A stretch of 64,000 nt of DNA from contig CAWCOL010000011.1 of assembly GCA_963797175.1 (NCBI GenBank), positions 62,001 through 126,000 of the forward strand, read 5' to 3'. Every line of letters begins with the position of its first letter. The stretch's first letter is position 1. A program made the translations under genes and the position numbers. The notes under the pieces were generated by a model. It was not told the origin of the DNA. It made no database searches and saw nothing but the letters and a program-made list of their open reading frames with translations. This document shows, one piece after another, positions 42,914 through 52,724 of the stretch. Source of the stretch: DATLLN01 sp963797175 (GTDB lineage: Bacteria; Actinomycetota; Thermoleophilia; Gaiellales; JAICJC01).

Positions 42914-43777
42914 ATGAGCCGTGGACGACCGCTTGCACTGGCCGTGCTCGGGCACGGCGTCGTCGATCCCGAGCAGCCGCACCTCCACGCGGACGATGAG
43001 GCCGTGCTGCGTGGCCGTGCCGCCTTCGAGACGATGCGCGTCTACGGCGGCGTCCCGTTCCGGCTCGACCGCCACCTCGAGCGGCTGGTCGCCTCGGCCG
43101 GCGTGCTCGGCCTTCCGATGCCCGATCCGGCAACGCTCGCGGCGCTGGCGGCGGACGCGGTGGCGGCGGCCGGCGTCCCGGCGGCGACGCTGCGGGTGGT
43201 GTGGACCGCCGGCCGGGAGGGCGAGGAGCGCGGTCAGGGCTTCGCGCTGGTGACGCCGCTGCCCGAGGGGCTGGACGATCTGCGCCGGCGCGGGATCCGG
43301 CTGGCCGCACTCCAGCTCGCGATCGGCGCCCACGTCCGCCAGACCGCGCCGTGGCTGTTGCCTGGAGTGAAATCGACCAGCTACGCCGTCAACATGGCCG
43401 CGCAGCGCGAGGCGCGGCGACGCGGCGCCGATGACGCGGTCTTCCTCTCGGCGGAGGGCATCGTGCTGGAGGGGCCGACGTCGAACGTCTGGTTCCGCGA
43501 GGGTGGCGTGCTGCTGACGCCGGCGCTCGAGCTGGGCATCCTGGCCGGCGTCACCAGGGACACGCTGCTGGACGCCGCCGCCGGCGCCGGCTACGAGGTG
43601 CGTGAGGGCGCGTTCCCGCTCGAGCGGCTGGCCGCCGCCGACGAGGCGTTCACGTCGTCCAGCATCCGCGAGGTGGTAGGCGTGGTCGAGTTGGACGGCC
43701 GCCCGCTTGGCGGCGGCAGCCCGGGCCCCGCGGCCGCTGCCATGCAGGCGGCGCTTCGGGCCGCCGCGCCGGACTGA
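42914..43777 (+). CDS. Class IV PLP aminotransferase (BCAT / aminodeoxychorismate lyase family)
   Basis: A 287-residue fold-type IV enzyme. The PLP lysine is in LPGVKSTSYAVNMAAQREARRRG; other motifs are RGRAAFETMRVYGGVPFRLDRHLERL, LEGPTSNVWF and EAFTSSSIREVVGVVELDG. This layout fits 4-amino-4-deoxychorismate lyase or D-/branched-chain aminotransferase. The start is ATG 42914, with an upstream in-frame ATG at 42902 overlapping the -10 box. Neighbours do not fix the role. Confidence 0.88.
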   Translation: MSRGRPLALAVLGHGVVDPEQPHLHADDEAVLRGRAAFETMRVYGGVPFRLDRHLERLVASAGVLGLPMPDPATLAALAADAVAAAGVPAATLRVVWTAGREGEERGQGFALVTPLPEGLDDLRRRGIRLAALQLAIGAHVRQTAPWLLPGVKSTSYAVNMAAQREARRRGADDAVFLSAEGIVLEGPTSNVWFREGGVLLTPALELGILAGVTRDTLLDAAAGAGYEVREGAFPLERLAAADEAFTSSSIREVVGVVELDGRPLGGGSPGPAAAAMQAALRAAAPD

Positions 43778-43786
43778 CGCCCGGGC

Positions 43787-44314
43787 TCAGAGCGCGCCGG
43801 CGGGCACGCGGTGCCAGGCCGCGACGTACTCGCGCTGGAGCGGGTGGGTGAGCCGCCCGGCCCACACGACCTGCACCATCGTCGGCACCTTCGGCGTCGA
43901 GCGCGGGTACATGCCGGCCTCGAACGGGAGCCGGTCGCCCTTGCGGTGGTTGCAGCGGCGGCAGGCCGCGACGACGTTGTCCCAGGCGTGCTCGCCGCCG
44001 CGGGAGAGCGGCTTGACGTGGTCGACCGTCAGGTCGGCGGGGCCGCCGTCACGGCCGCAGTAGGCGCAGCGCCAGCTGTCCCGGCAGAAGAGGACGCGCC
44101 GCACGACGTTGCGGCGCACGATCGGCCGCAACTCGACGTACGCCGGCACCTGGAGGATCACCGGCAGCGCGACGGTCAGGCGCTGCGAGCGGTAGAGCAC
44201 GGACGGCTCCTCCGCGATCACCTGCGCGTGACCGCACACGACCATACCGACGGCCCGCTCGCGGGAGACGAGCGTCATCGGTCGCATCGTCGCGTCCAGC
44301 AGCAGACAGCGCAT
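43787..44314 (-). CDS. HNH endonuclease
   Basis: A 175-residue protein. The HNH/McrA zinc-finger nuclease unit is CAYCGRDGGPADLTVDHVKPLSRGG with ENVV-like WDNVVAACRRCNHRKGDRLP; an N-terminal domain of about 75 residues is shared by actinobacterial stand-alone HNH proteins. This small family is widespread in chromosomes and often not a restriction enzyme. It has a leadered promoter: TACACT near 44330 and a GGAGGTG ribosome site 2 nt upstream of the ATG. Confidence 0.88.
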   Translation of the reverse strand: MRCLLLDATMRPMTLVSRERAVGMVVCGHAQVIAEEPSVLYRSQRLTVALPVILQVPAYVELRPIVRRNVVRRVLFCRDSWRCAYCGRDGGPADLTVDHVKPLSRGGEHAWDNVVAACRRCNHRKGDRLPFEAGMYPRSTPKVPTMVQVVWAGRLTHPLQREYVAAWHRVPAGAL

Positions 44315-44368
44315 TGCACCTCCGGTCGTTGCACGGAAGTGTAGATGCCCGCTCAGGCGGATATCCGG

Positions 44369-45502
44369 TCAAGAAGCGGTGACGAGCCGGTACACGCTGC
44401 CATTCAGCGACAGCGCATACAGGTCGCCCGCCGCGTCCTGTGCGAAGGACGAGAGCTGCGGCACCTGCACCGCCAGGGGCGAGGGGCGGCCGCCGGGTGG
44501 CATCGACCACAGCCGGCCGCTGCAGTAGTCGCCGTACACGTACCGGCCGTCGAGGGAGGCGGCGGCGGGCCCGTGCACGACGGCGCCGCCGACGACCGAG
44601 CAGCCCAGCGCGTGCGAGTACTCCGCCACCGGGAACATCAGGCGCCCGCCGCCCGAGGGCTGCGCCTTGTAGCGGTGGCGGCCCTCCCAGATGCTCCAGC
44701 CCAGGTTGACGCCGGGAGGCGTCCCGGCCGGGATCCGGTCGATCTCCTCCCACCGATCCTGGCCGACGTCGCCGATCCAGAGGTCGCCGGTCGCCGTGTC
44801 GAAGGAGAACCGCCACGGGTTCCGCGCGCCCAGCGCCACCACCTGGGGGGCGCCGCCGGCGAGGTTGAGCCGGACGATCTTGCCCAGCAGCGTGGAGGGA
44901 TCCTGGGAGCGGTCGTCCGGGTCGCCCTCGCTGCCGCCGTCGCCGAACCCGGCGTAGAGGCGGCCGTCCGGCCCGAATGCGATGTCGCCGCCGTTGTGGT
45001 TCGCGTGGGGCTGGCGCAGGAACAGCAGCCGCCGGCCGCCGGCCAGGTCGGCCCTGCCGCCGCGCACGGTCAGCAGCACGATGTTCGAGTTGGCGTCGCG
45101 GTCGGTGTAGCTCACGACCAACCGCCCGCCGCCCGATCCGGGCACGAACGCGATGCCCAGCAGGCCCTGCTCGGAGCCGCTGGAGACGCTGCCGGTCATG
45201 TCGAGCATGGTCGAGCGGACGGTGCCGTCGCGGACGACGACGATGCGGCCGGTCTTCTCGGCGATGGCCATCGAGCCGTCCGGCAGGAACGCGAGATCGA
45301 TCGGCTGGACGAGCCCGCCGATGACGCGGCGGAGCACCACCGGGCCGGGCCGCCCGCCGCCGGTGGACGGCGCGGGGCTCGATGTCGAGGGGCCGGAGGA
45401 GGGGGAGGACGACGACGGGGGAGCGGCGCTCGTCCCCGCGCTCCCCGAGCCCGCGCAGCCCGCCGCGAGCAGCGCCAGCACGGCGACGGCAGCGCATCTC
45501 AT
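44369..45502 (-). CDS. Glucose/sorbosone dehydrogenase-like (PQQ-type) lipoprotein
   Basis: A 377-residue secreted protein. The lipoprotein signal MRCAAVAVLALLAAGC is followed by a Ser/Pro linker and a six-bladed propeller with VQPIDLAFLPDGSMAIAEKTG, EQGLLGIAFVPG, HANHNGGDIAFGPDGRLYAG, GARNPWRFSFD and NLGWSIWEG. These match soluble aldose sugar dehydrogenases that use PQQ; PQQ dependence is inferred. The -10 box TACCGT lies 6 nt upstream. Confidence 0.87.
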   Translation of the reverse strand: MRCAAVAVLALLAAGCAGSGSAGTSAAPPSSSSPSSGPSTSSPAPSTGGGRPGPVVLRRVIGGLVQPIDLAFLPDGSMAIAEKTGRIVVVRDGTVRSTMLDMTGSVSSGSEQGLLGIAFVPGSGGGRLVVSYTDRDANSNIVLLTVRGGRADLAGGRRLLFLRQPHANHNGGDIAFGPDGRLYAGFGDGGSEGDPDDRSQDPSTLLGKIVRLNLAGGAPQVVALGARNPWRFSFDTATGDLWIGDVGQDRWEEIDRIPAGTPPGVNLGWSIWEGRHRYKAQPSGGGRLMFPVAEYSHALGCSVVGGAVVHGPAAASLDGRYVYGDYCSGRLWSMPPGGRPSPLAVQVPQLSSFAQDAAGDLYALSLNGSVYRLVTAS

Positions 45503-45508
45503 CTGTCT

Positions 45509-45514
45509 ACGGTA
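45509..45514 (-). promoter_or_regulatory. Leaderless promoter -10 box TACCGT
   Basis: It lies 6 nt upstream of the ATG at 45502. Confidence 0.55.
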
Positions 45515-45518
45515 GCCC

Positions 45519-46523
45519 TCAGGCGGAGCGGCGGGCGGTGCGCTTGCCCGCCCGTTTGGCGTCGAGCAGGGCGCGGTCGGCGCGGTCGATGACGACGGCC
45601 GCCTCCTCGTCGCCCGGGCGCGTCAGCGTCACGCCGACCGAGGCGGTGACGCCCGCCTCCATCGCCAGCAGGCGGGTCAGGCGGTCGGCCACGCGCAGCG
45701 GGTCGCCGCTGACGTCCACCAGCAGCACGCAGAACTCGTCGCCGCCCATCCGCCCGGCCACGTCGGAGTCCCGGCAGACCGCGCGCAAAGCGGACGCGAC
45801 GCGACGCAGCGTCTCGTCGCCGGCGATGTGGCCGTCGCGGTCGTTGATCGCCTTGAAGTCGTCGAGGTCGATCGCCAGCACCGCGGCCGGAAGCCCGCCG
45901 CGCGCGATCCGGGCCAGCTCCTCCTCGACCCGCCCGTAGAACGCGGCATGGTTGAGCAGGCCGGTGAGCGCGTCGTGGTCGACCTGCCGGCGCAGGTCCT
46001 CGTAGAGCTGGGCGTTCCGCACCGCCAGCGCGGCCTGCGCGCCGACCGTGGCGCAGAACCGGCGGTCGCTGAGCGACCAGGGCGCGTCGCTGGTGCTGTC
46101 CACCAGGTCGATCAGGCCGACGGGCCGGTTCTCGACGATCAGCGGGAAGACCAGCCAGCTGCACCACTCCCACTCGTCGAACTGCGCCCGCTGGCGCTCG
46201 CTGAAGCGGGGGTCGTCGCGGCGGTAGTCGCGCATCTCGGCGCTCTCCAGGACGGCCCGGTCCTGAGGCCAGTCGGCCAGGCCGTAGCGGACGCCGCGCC
46301 AGGTCTCGTCGATGCCGTTCTGGCGATTCGCCTCGGACAGCACCTGGAGCTCGTCGGTGGCCTGGTCCCACGAGCAGATGGTGCAGTTGTCGGCGCGGTC
46401 GATGACGCGCACCAGCTCGACTGCCAGGTTGTCGGTCACACCCGTCACCGTCAGCGAGTTCGGCAGCGTCAGGGCGAGCCGGTAGAGCACCTCGAGCTCC
46501 CGGCGGTCGCGGTCGTCGCTCAT
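45519..46523 (-). CDS. GAF-GGDEF diguanylate cyclase (copy 1)
   Basis: A 334-residue protein: an N-terminal GAF domain (about 20-165, with WLVFPLIVENRPVGLIDLVDS) and a C-terminal GGDEF domain with DDFKAINDRDGHIAGDETLRRVA and the active-site MGGDEF. It should make c-di-GMP from two GTP under control of a GAF ligand or redox cue. No transmembrane segment. Its ATG overlaps the stop of copy 2 (ATGA). Confidence 0.92.
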   Translation of the reverse strand: MSDDRDRRELEVLYRLALTLPNSLTVTGVTDNLAVELVRVIDRADNCTICSWDQATDELQVLSEANRQNGIDETWRGVRYGLADWPQDRAVLESAEMRDYRRDDPRFSERQRAQFDEWEWCSWLVFPLIVENRPVGLIDLVDSTSDAPWSLSDRRFCATVGAQAALAVRNAQLYEDLRRQVDHDALTGLLNHAAFYGRVEEELARIARGGLPAAVLAIDLDDFKAINDRDGHIAGDETLRRVASALRAVCRDSDVAGRMGGDEFCVLLVDVSGDPLRVADRLTRLLAMEAGVTASVGVTLTRPGDEEAAVVIDRADRALLDAKRAGKRTARRSA

Positions 46524-47545
46524 GCCGCCAGCCTGACGGTGCGCTTGCCGTCCCGCTTGGCCTGCATCAGCGAGGCGTCCGCGCGGGCCATCAGCGCCAG
46601 CGGGTCGTGTTCCCCCGGCGCCGAGACGGCGACGCCGATCGAGGCCGCCAGCGAGGCCCGCCGGGCCAGGGCGGCCAGGACGCGGCGCGCGACCAGCTCC
46701 GCCTGCACCGCCACGTCCGGCAGCAGCACGGCGAACTCGTCGCCGCCCAGCCGCCCGGCGACGTCGCAGACGCGGCAGGTGGCGATCAGCACCTCGGCTG
46801 CCTCGCGCAGAGCGCGGTCGCCCGCCAGGTGCCCGCGGCTGTCGTTGATCGCCTTGAAGTCGTCCAGATCGACCAGCAGCACGGCGACCGTCGAGCCGGC
46901 ACGGCGAGCGCGGGCCAGCTCCTGGCCGAGCCGCTCGTAGAAGGCGCGGTGGTTGAGCACCTCGGTCAGCGGGTCGCGGTCGGCGCGCCGCTGGAGGTCC
47001 TCGTAGAGCCGGGCGTTGCGCACGGCCATCGCCGCCTGGCTGGCGATCGACTGGACGAAGGAGATGTCGCGCACCGACCAGGACCGCGCCGACCGGTAGT
47101 CGGCGACCTCGATCAGGCCCACCGACCGGCTCTCGACGACCAGCGGCAACTCGATCGACGACCGCCAGCCCCAGTGCTCCAGCACCTCGCGGTCGGCCGG
47201 CTTCACGTCCGGGTCGCCGATCCGGAACTCGCGCAGCCCGCGTCCCGCCTCGAGCAGGCTCCGCGTCTCCGGGTACTCGGCCAGCCCGTTGATCTCCTGG
47301 CCGCGGGGCCACGCCGGCGGCCCGTGCACGGTCCAGCACGCGGCGTCCACGAGCGTGTCCGCGGCTTCGTCCCACAGCGAGATCGCGCACTCGCCGGCGC
47401 GCTCGACGCCGAACACGAGCTCGCGCGTCAACGCCGTCAGCACGTCGCCCAGGGAGAGCGACTGGGAGAGCGTCACCGCCACGCGATGCAGGGTCTCGAG
47501 CTCCCGGCGATCGCGGTCGGTCGAACGGACACCGTGACGTGCCAT
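46520..47545 (-). CDS. GAF-GGDEF diguanylate cyclase (copy 2)
   Basis: A 341-residue paralogue of the next gene: GAF domain (SSIELPLVVESRSVGLIEVADYR) and GGDEF domain with DDFKAINDSRGHLAGDRALREAA and LGGDEF. Both start with the same DRDRRELE helix, a sign of tandem duplication. The ending KRDGKRTVRLAA is shared as well. The two overlap by ATGA and are translated together. Confidence 0.92.
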   Translation of the reverse strand: MARHGVRSTDRDRRELETLHRVAVTLSQSLSLGDVLTALTRELVFGVERAGECAISLWDEAADTLVDAACWTVHGPPAWPRGQEINGLAEYPETRSLLEAGRGLREFRIGDPDVKPADREVLEHWGWRSSIELPLVVESRSVGLIEVADYRSARSWSVRDISFVQSIASQAAMAVRNARLYEDLQRRADRDPLTEVLNHRAFYERLGQELARARRAGSTVAVLLVDLDDFKAINDSRGHLAGDRALREAAEVLIATCRVCDVAGRLGGDEFAVLLPDVAVQAELVARRVLAALARRASLAASIGVAVSAPGEHDPLALMARADASLMQAKRDGKRTVRLAA

Positions 47546-47647
47546 GGTGCGTGTATCGGCACGAACCGCTGCATTTTCAAGCACCGACTCCCCGTTTTGC
47601 GGTAGGGCGGGATCCCGGTTCCGGGGAGGCGAACGGGCGGGGTCGGG

Positions 47648-47653
47648 TACAGT
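47648..47653 (+). promoter_or_regulatory. Leaderless promoter -10 box TACAGT
   Basis: TACAGT lies 7 nt before the GTG at 47661. Confidence 0.55.
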
Positions 47654-47660
47654 CGCCGTC

Positions 47661-48399
47661 GTGGCGGAGCAGCTTGTCCAGATCGAGCCGCACCTCGGCG
47701 GCGTCGTGCTCGTCCGGCTCGACCGCGACGCCAAGCTGAACGCCCTGTCCGAGCAGCTCTGCGGCCAGTTCCTGGAGGCGCTCGCCACCGACGAGGTGCG
47801 GAGCGCGCGGGCGCTGGTCGTCGCAGGGTCGCCGGCGCGCGTTCTCGGCGGGCGCCGACCTGACCGAGTTCGGCGACCCGTCGCCCGAGGAGACCGTCCG
47901 CTACTACTCCGGCCCGGGCCGCATCTGGGAGGTGCTGGTCGAGCTGCCGCAGCCGTCCGTCGCGGCCATCAGCGGCTGGGCCCTGGGAGGCGGCCTCGAG
48001 CTGGCGCTGTCCGCCGACCTGCGGGTCGCCGACGAGACGGCCGTGTTCCAGCTGCCCGAGGTCTCGCTCGGCATCCTGCCCAGCGCCGGCGGCATGACCA
48101 GGCTCGTGCGGATGCTGGGGACGGCCCGCGCGAAGGAGCTGATCCTGCTGGGCGAGCGCTTCGACGCCGCCCGCGCGCTCGAGCTGGGCGTCGTCAACCG
48201 CGTCGTCCCCGAGGGCGAGGCCGAGGACGCCGCCCTCGAGTGGGCCGGCATCCTGGCCGGCCAGCCGCAGCTCTCGCTGGAGCTGACGCGGCGGCTGATC
48301 GAGCGCTCGGCGGACAGCCCGCTCGAGGTCTCGATCGAGATGGAGAAGCTTGCCCAGGGCATGCTCGCCCAGAGCGCGGAGAGCTACCGCCGCCCGTGA
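47661..48399 (+). CDS. Enoyl-CoA hydratase/isomerase family protein (frameshifted)
   Basis: About 245 residues. The crotonase core is visible: LDRDAKLNALSEQL, AFSAGADLTEFGD (oxyanion-hole strand), ISGWALGGGLELALSADLRVAD (second oxyanion Gly-Gly and active-site region) and LPEVSLGILPSAGGMTRLVRMLG. It hydrates or isomerises an enoyl-CoA. One extra base near 47832 splits it. The stop overlaps the next GTG (GTGA), coupling it to an SDR that probably acts in the same pathway. Confidence 0.87.
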
Positions 48400-49148
48400 G
48401 GCGCGTCGCGATCGTCACCGGCGGCGGCACGGGCATCGGCCGCGCGACCGCGCTGGCGCTGCATCGCGACGGCTGCGCCGTGGTCATCTGCGGCCGCCGC
48501 CCCGAACCGCTGGCCGAGACCCAGGCCGCGATCGGCGCAGACTGCCTGACGGTCGCGGGCGACATCCGCGAGCCCGAGCTGGCCGACCGGCTGATCGACG
48601 TCTGTCTGGAGGCGCACGGCCGCGTTGACGTCCTCGTCAACAACGCCGGCGGCCAGTTCACGGCGCCGGCGGAGGAGATCACCCCCAACGGCTGGGCTGC
48701 CGTCCGCCGCCTCAACCTGGACGCGCCCTGGTACCTGACCCAGCAGGTCGCGGTGCGCTCGATGATCCCCAACCGGGGCGGCCGGATCGTGTCGGTCGTG
48801 CTCTGCCCGCGGCGGGGGATCCCGGGGATGGTGCACAGCTCGGCGGCCCGGTCGGGCACCGAGGCGGTGGCCCGGGTGCTCTCGGTCGAGTGGGGCCGCT
48901 ACGACATCGGCGTCGTCTGCGTGGCGCCGGGCTGGATCGAGACCGAGGGGATGCGCCAGTACGGCGACGACCTGGACGAGCTTGCGCGACTGGTGCCGAT
49001 GGGCCGGATGGGCACGGCGGAGGAGGTGGCCGACACGATCGCGTTCCTGGCGTCGCCGGCGGCCTCCTACATCACGGGCACCACCATCGTGATCGACGGC
49101 GGCATCGAGAACACCCACGCCTCCTGGCCCGGCGTCACCGCCGACTAA
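48396..49148 (+). CDS. Short-chain dehydrogenase/reductase, enoyl/dienoyl-CoA reductase-like
   Basis: A 250-residue Rossmann enzyme: TGGGTGIGRATALALH, VNNAGGQF, and ending VIDGGIENTHASW. The classical Tyr-x3-Lys is absent; the aligned segment is MVHSSAARSGTEAVARVL, with His for Tyr and Arg for Lys. Comparable AAR segments occur in peroxisomal trans-2-enoyl-CoA reductase and 2,4-dienoyl-CoA reductase lineages. Coupling to an enoyl-CoA hydratase gene supports an acyl-CoA substrate. Confidence 0.85.
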   Translation: MRRVAIVTGGGTGIGRATALALHRDGCAVVICGRRPEPLAETQAAIGADCLTVAGDIREPELADRLIDVCLEAHGRVDVLVNNAGGQFTAPAEEITPNGWAAVRRLNLDAPWYLTQQVAVRSMIPNRGGRIVSVVLCPRRGIPGMVHSSAARSGTEAVARVLSVEWGRYDIGVVCVAPGWIETEGMRQYGDDLDELARLVPMGRMGTAEEVADTIAFLASPAASYITGTTIVIDGGIENTHASWPGVTAD

Positions 49149-49156
49149 GCCGCTGA

Positions 49157-49162
49157 TATCGT
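49157..49162 (+). promoter_or_regulatory. Leaderless promoter -10 box TATCGT
   Basis: TATCGT lies 6 nt before the ATG at 49169. Confidence 0.5.
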
Positions 49163-49168
49163 CACGGC

Positions 49169-50058
<890 letters not shown>

Positions 50059-50062
<4 letters not shown>

Positions 50063-51228
50063 GCCGCGGCGACGCCGTCGCCCGCAAGCTCGTCACGTTC
50101 GGCCGCATCCTCCGCGAGGCCGGGCTGGAGGTGGGCCCGGGCCGGCTGCAGGACGCGCTGCGCGGCCTCGACTCGATCGACCTCGCCTCCCGCGAGCAGG
50201 TGTACCACGCACTGCGCTGCACGCTGGTGTCGCGCCGCGACGACATCGCGCCGTTCGACGTCGCCTTCGCCGCCTTCTGGGAGCGGGCGCCGGTGACGCC
50301 CAGCGAGCGGCGCCCCGACCTCGGGGTCGAGCTGCCCGCCGCGCCGCCCCCGGTGGTGCCCGCCCACGCGGCGCTGGAGGAGGCGGGCGACGAGGCGCGC
50401 GACGAGCAGCCCCAGCAGGCGGCGGCGATGGCCTCGGCCGACGAGCTGTTGCGCCGCCGCGACTTCGCCGAGATGACCCCGGCCGAGCTGCGCCGCGTCC
50501 GCCGGCTGATGAGCGACCTCGCCACCGTGCGCCCGGTGCGGCGCTCGCGGCGGCTGGCGAGCGCGCCCGGCGGGGGCGTGCTGGACGCGCGGCGGACGCT
50601 GCGCCAGGCGATGCGCACCGAGGGGCTGCCGCTGGAACGGTCGTGGCGGCGGCCCAAGCTCGTCGCCCGCAAGCTTGTGGTGCTGTGCGACGTGTCCGGC
50701 TCGATGGAGCCGTACGCGCGTGCGCTGGTGCTGTTCCTGCATGCGCTGACCGCCGCCGACGGCGCGGCCCGCCACGTCGAGGCGTTCGCGTTCGGCACGC
50801 GCCTGACCCGGCTCACCCCGTACCTGGTCGGCGCCGACCCCGGCGCCGTGCTGGAGCGCGCGGGGGCCGTGCTGCCGGACTGGGGCGGGGGCACGCGGAT
50901 CGGCGAGTCGCTGCGCGCCTACAACCGTACGTACGGTCGCCGCGGCCTCACCCGGGGCGCGGTGGTGGTGATCGCCTCCGACGGCTGGGAGCGCGGCGAC
51001 CTCGACCTGCTCGACCGCGAGCTGGCCACGCTGGCCCGCCAGGCGCACTCGCTGGTGTGGGTCAACCCGCTCAAGGGGCACAGCGGCTTCGAGCCGCTGG
51101 CCGGCGGCATGCGCATCGCGCTCGCGCACGCCGATCGATTCCTGGAGGGCCACAACCTGCTGGCGCTCGAGGCCCTGGCGGACGCGATCGCGCCGGCCGG
51201 CGCCGGAGGGCTCGCCCGGGCCGTGTGA
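50059..51228 (+). CDS. VWA-domain protein (CoxE-like)
   Basis: A 389-residue partner of the MoxR ATPase. The N-terminal part starts VARKLVTFGRILREAGLEVGPGRL, as in CoxE-type proteins; the C-terminal VWA domain has the MIDAS motif DVSGSM (about residue 213) and GGGTRIGESL, ending IASDGWERGD. MIDAS domains bind metal-dependent protein ligands. A basic linker separates the halves. The pair probably matures a target encoded elsewhere. Confidence 0.9.
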
Positions 51229-51276
51229 CCGGCCGCGGTCGGTCAAGAACCACCCGCCGCGGCCGATCAGGGGGGC

Positions 51277-52716
51277 ATGAGCCGTGTCGTACGAGGCGGA
51301 GCGGCGCTTCTGGCGGTGGCTCCGATCATCTGGTATGCGATCGTCGGAGCGCACCTCACAACCGAGTATGAGCTCCCGACCCTCCACTTCTTCGTGGTCG
51401 TCGGCAGCTCCCTTGCCGCGGCCGCCATCAGCGTCCTGATCACACGCGCCGCGCTGCGCCGAAACGACCTCCGGGCCGGCCTGACCGGCCTCGGTTTCAC
51501 GGTGATGGCCGGCCTGCTGGCGATCCACGGACTGGCCACTCCCGGCTTCTTCCTCGAGGAGTACGGGCGCAACGCGACGGTCGGCCTGGCCGGGGCGCTG
51601 GCCGTCCCCGCCGGCGGCGTCGTGCTGGCGCTGGCCATCATCGCCCCGCCCAACCTGCGCGGCGGCCGGAAGCTGGTGCTGCGCTCCCAGGTCGCCGTGC
51701 TGGCGGTGCTGGTCGCCTTCGGCGCCGTGGGCCTGCTGCACCCGGAGCTGGTCCCGCTCGTCCCCGTCAGCGCCCAGCCCTGGGCGCTGCTCGTGCTCTG
51801 CCCGACCGCGGCCCTCTACTGGCTGGTCGCCAACCGCGCCTTCCACATCTACCGCCTCACCCGCCGCCGGGCCGATCTCTGGGTCTCCGTGGGCATGGTC
51901 TGGCTGGGGAGCTCGATCATCCTCTACCTGCTCTCGGCCGTCTGGACGGCCGGGTTCTGGGGTGCCCACGCCCTGGAGGCGATCGGGTTCGTCGCCGTGG
52001 CCGGCTCGGTCGCCGTCGACCTGGCGCGACAGCGCCCGTCGAACATGCTGTTCGAGCGCCTCGGCGGCAGCGAGCTGGTGACCAGCGAGGAGACGCTGCT
52101 GGGGGGCTACGTGCGGTCGCTGACCGCGTCGCTGGAGGAGCACGACCCCTCGACGGGCCGGCACTCCCGTCGCGTCGCGCAGCTGGCCGTGCGCGTCGGC
52201 GAGCGGATGGGCCTCGGCCCCGACCGCGTGCGGCGGCTGGCCGTCGCCGGACTGGTGCACGACATCGGCAAGCTCCATATCCCCTCCGAGATCCTGAACA
52301 AGCCGGGCAAGCTGACGGACGAGGAGTACGCGGAGATCAAGACCCATCCGGGCCGCGGCGCCGACCTGCTGCGCCGCCTGGGCGGGTTCGCTGAGGAGGT
52401 CGGCATCGTCGCCGCCCACCACGAGCGGTTCACCGGCGGCGGCTACCCGAACGACCTGAGCGGTGAGCAGATCCCGCTCGAGGCCCGCATCCTGACCGTC
52501 TGCGATGTGTACGACGCGCTCACCGAGGACCGGCCCTACCGCGAGGCCTGGACGCAGGAGCGCGCACTGCAGCTGATCCGCGACGAGACGGGGACGACGT
52601 TCGACCCCGCCTGCTCGGCCGCGCTGCTGGAGGAGCTGGCCCCGCCGGACGTCCGCGTGCTGCGCCGCGCGCTGGGGGCCGCCGTGCCGCCCCGCGCCAC
52701 CGCCGAACCTGGATGA
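51277..52716 (+). CDS. Membrane HD-GYP c-di-GMP phosphodiesterase
   Basis: A 479-residue protein: about seven membrane spans (residues 1-250), then an HD-GYP domain with GRHSRRVAQLAVRVGERMG, the metal pair in LVHDIGKLHIP and HHERFTGGGYP (GYP loop), and VCDVYDALTEDRPYR. The domain hydrolyses c-di-GMP. Together with the two GGDEF proteins and the PilZ protein it gives the window a synthesis, breakdown and reader set. A purine-rich site precedes the ATG. Confidence 0.92.
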   Translation: MSRVVRGGAALLAVAPIIWYAIVGAHLTTEYELPTLHFFVVVGSSLAAAAISVLITRAALRRNDLRAGLTGLGFTVMAGLLAIHGLATPGFFLEEYGRNATVGLAGALAVPAGGVVLALAIIAPPNLRGGRKLVLRSQVAVLAVLVAFGAVGLLHPELVPLVPVSAQPWALLVLCPTAALYWLVANRAFHIYRLTRRRADLWVSVGMVWLGSSIILYLLSAVWTAGFWGAHALEAIGFVAVAGSVAVDLARQRPSNMLFERLGGSELVTSEETLLGGYVRSLTASLEEHDPSTGRHSRRVAQLAVRVGERMGLGPDRVRRLAVAGLVHDIGKLHIPSEILNKPGKLTDEEYAEIKTHPGRGADLLRRLGGFAEEVGIVAAHHERFTGGGYPNDLSGEQIPLEARILTVCDVYDALTEDRPYREAWTQERALQLIRDETGTTFDPACSAALLEELAPPDVRVLRRALGAAVPPRATAEPG

Positions 52717-52724
52717 CTAGCTGA

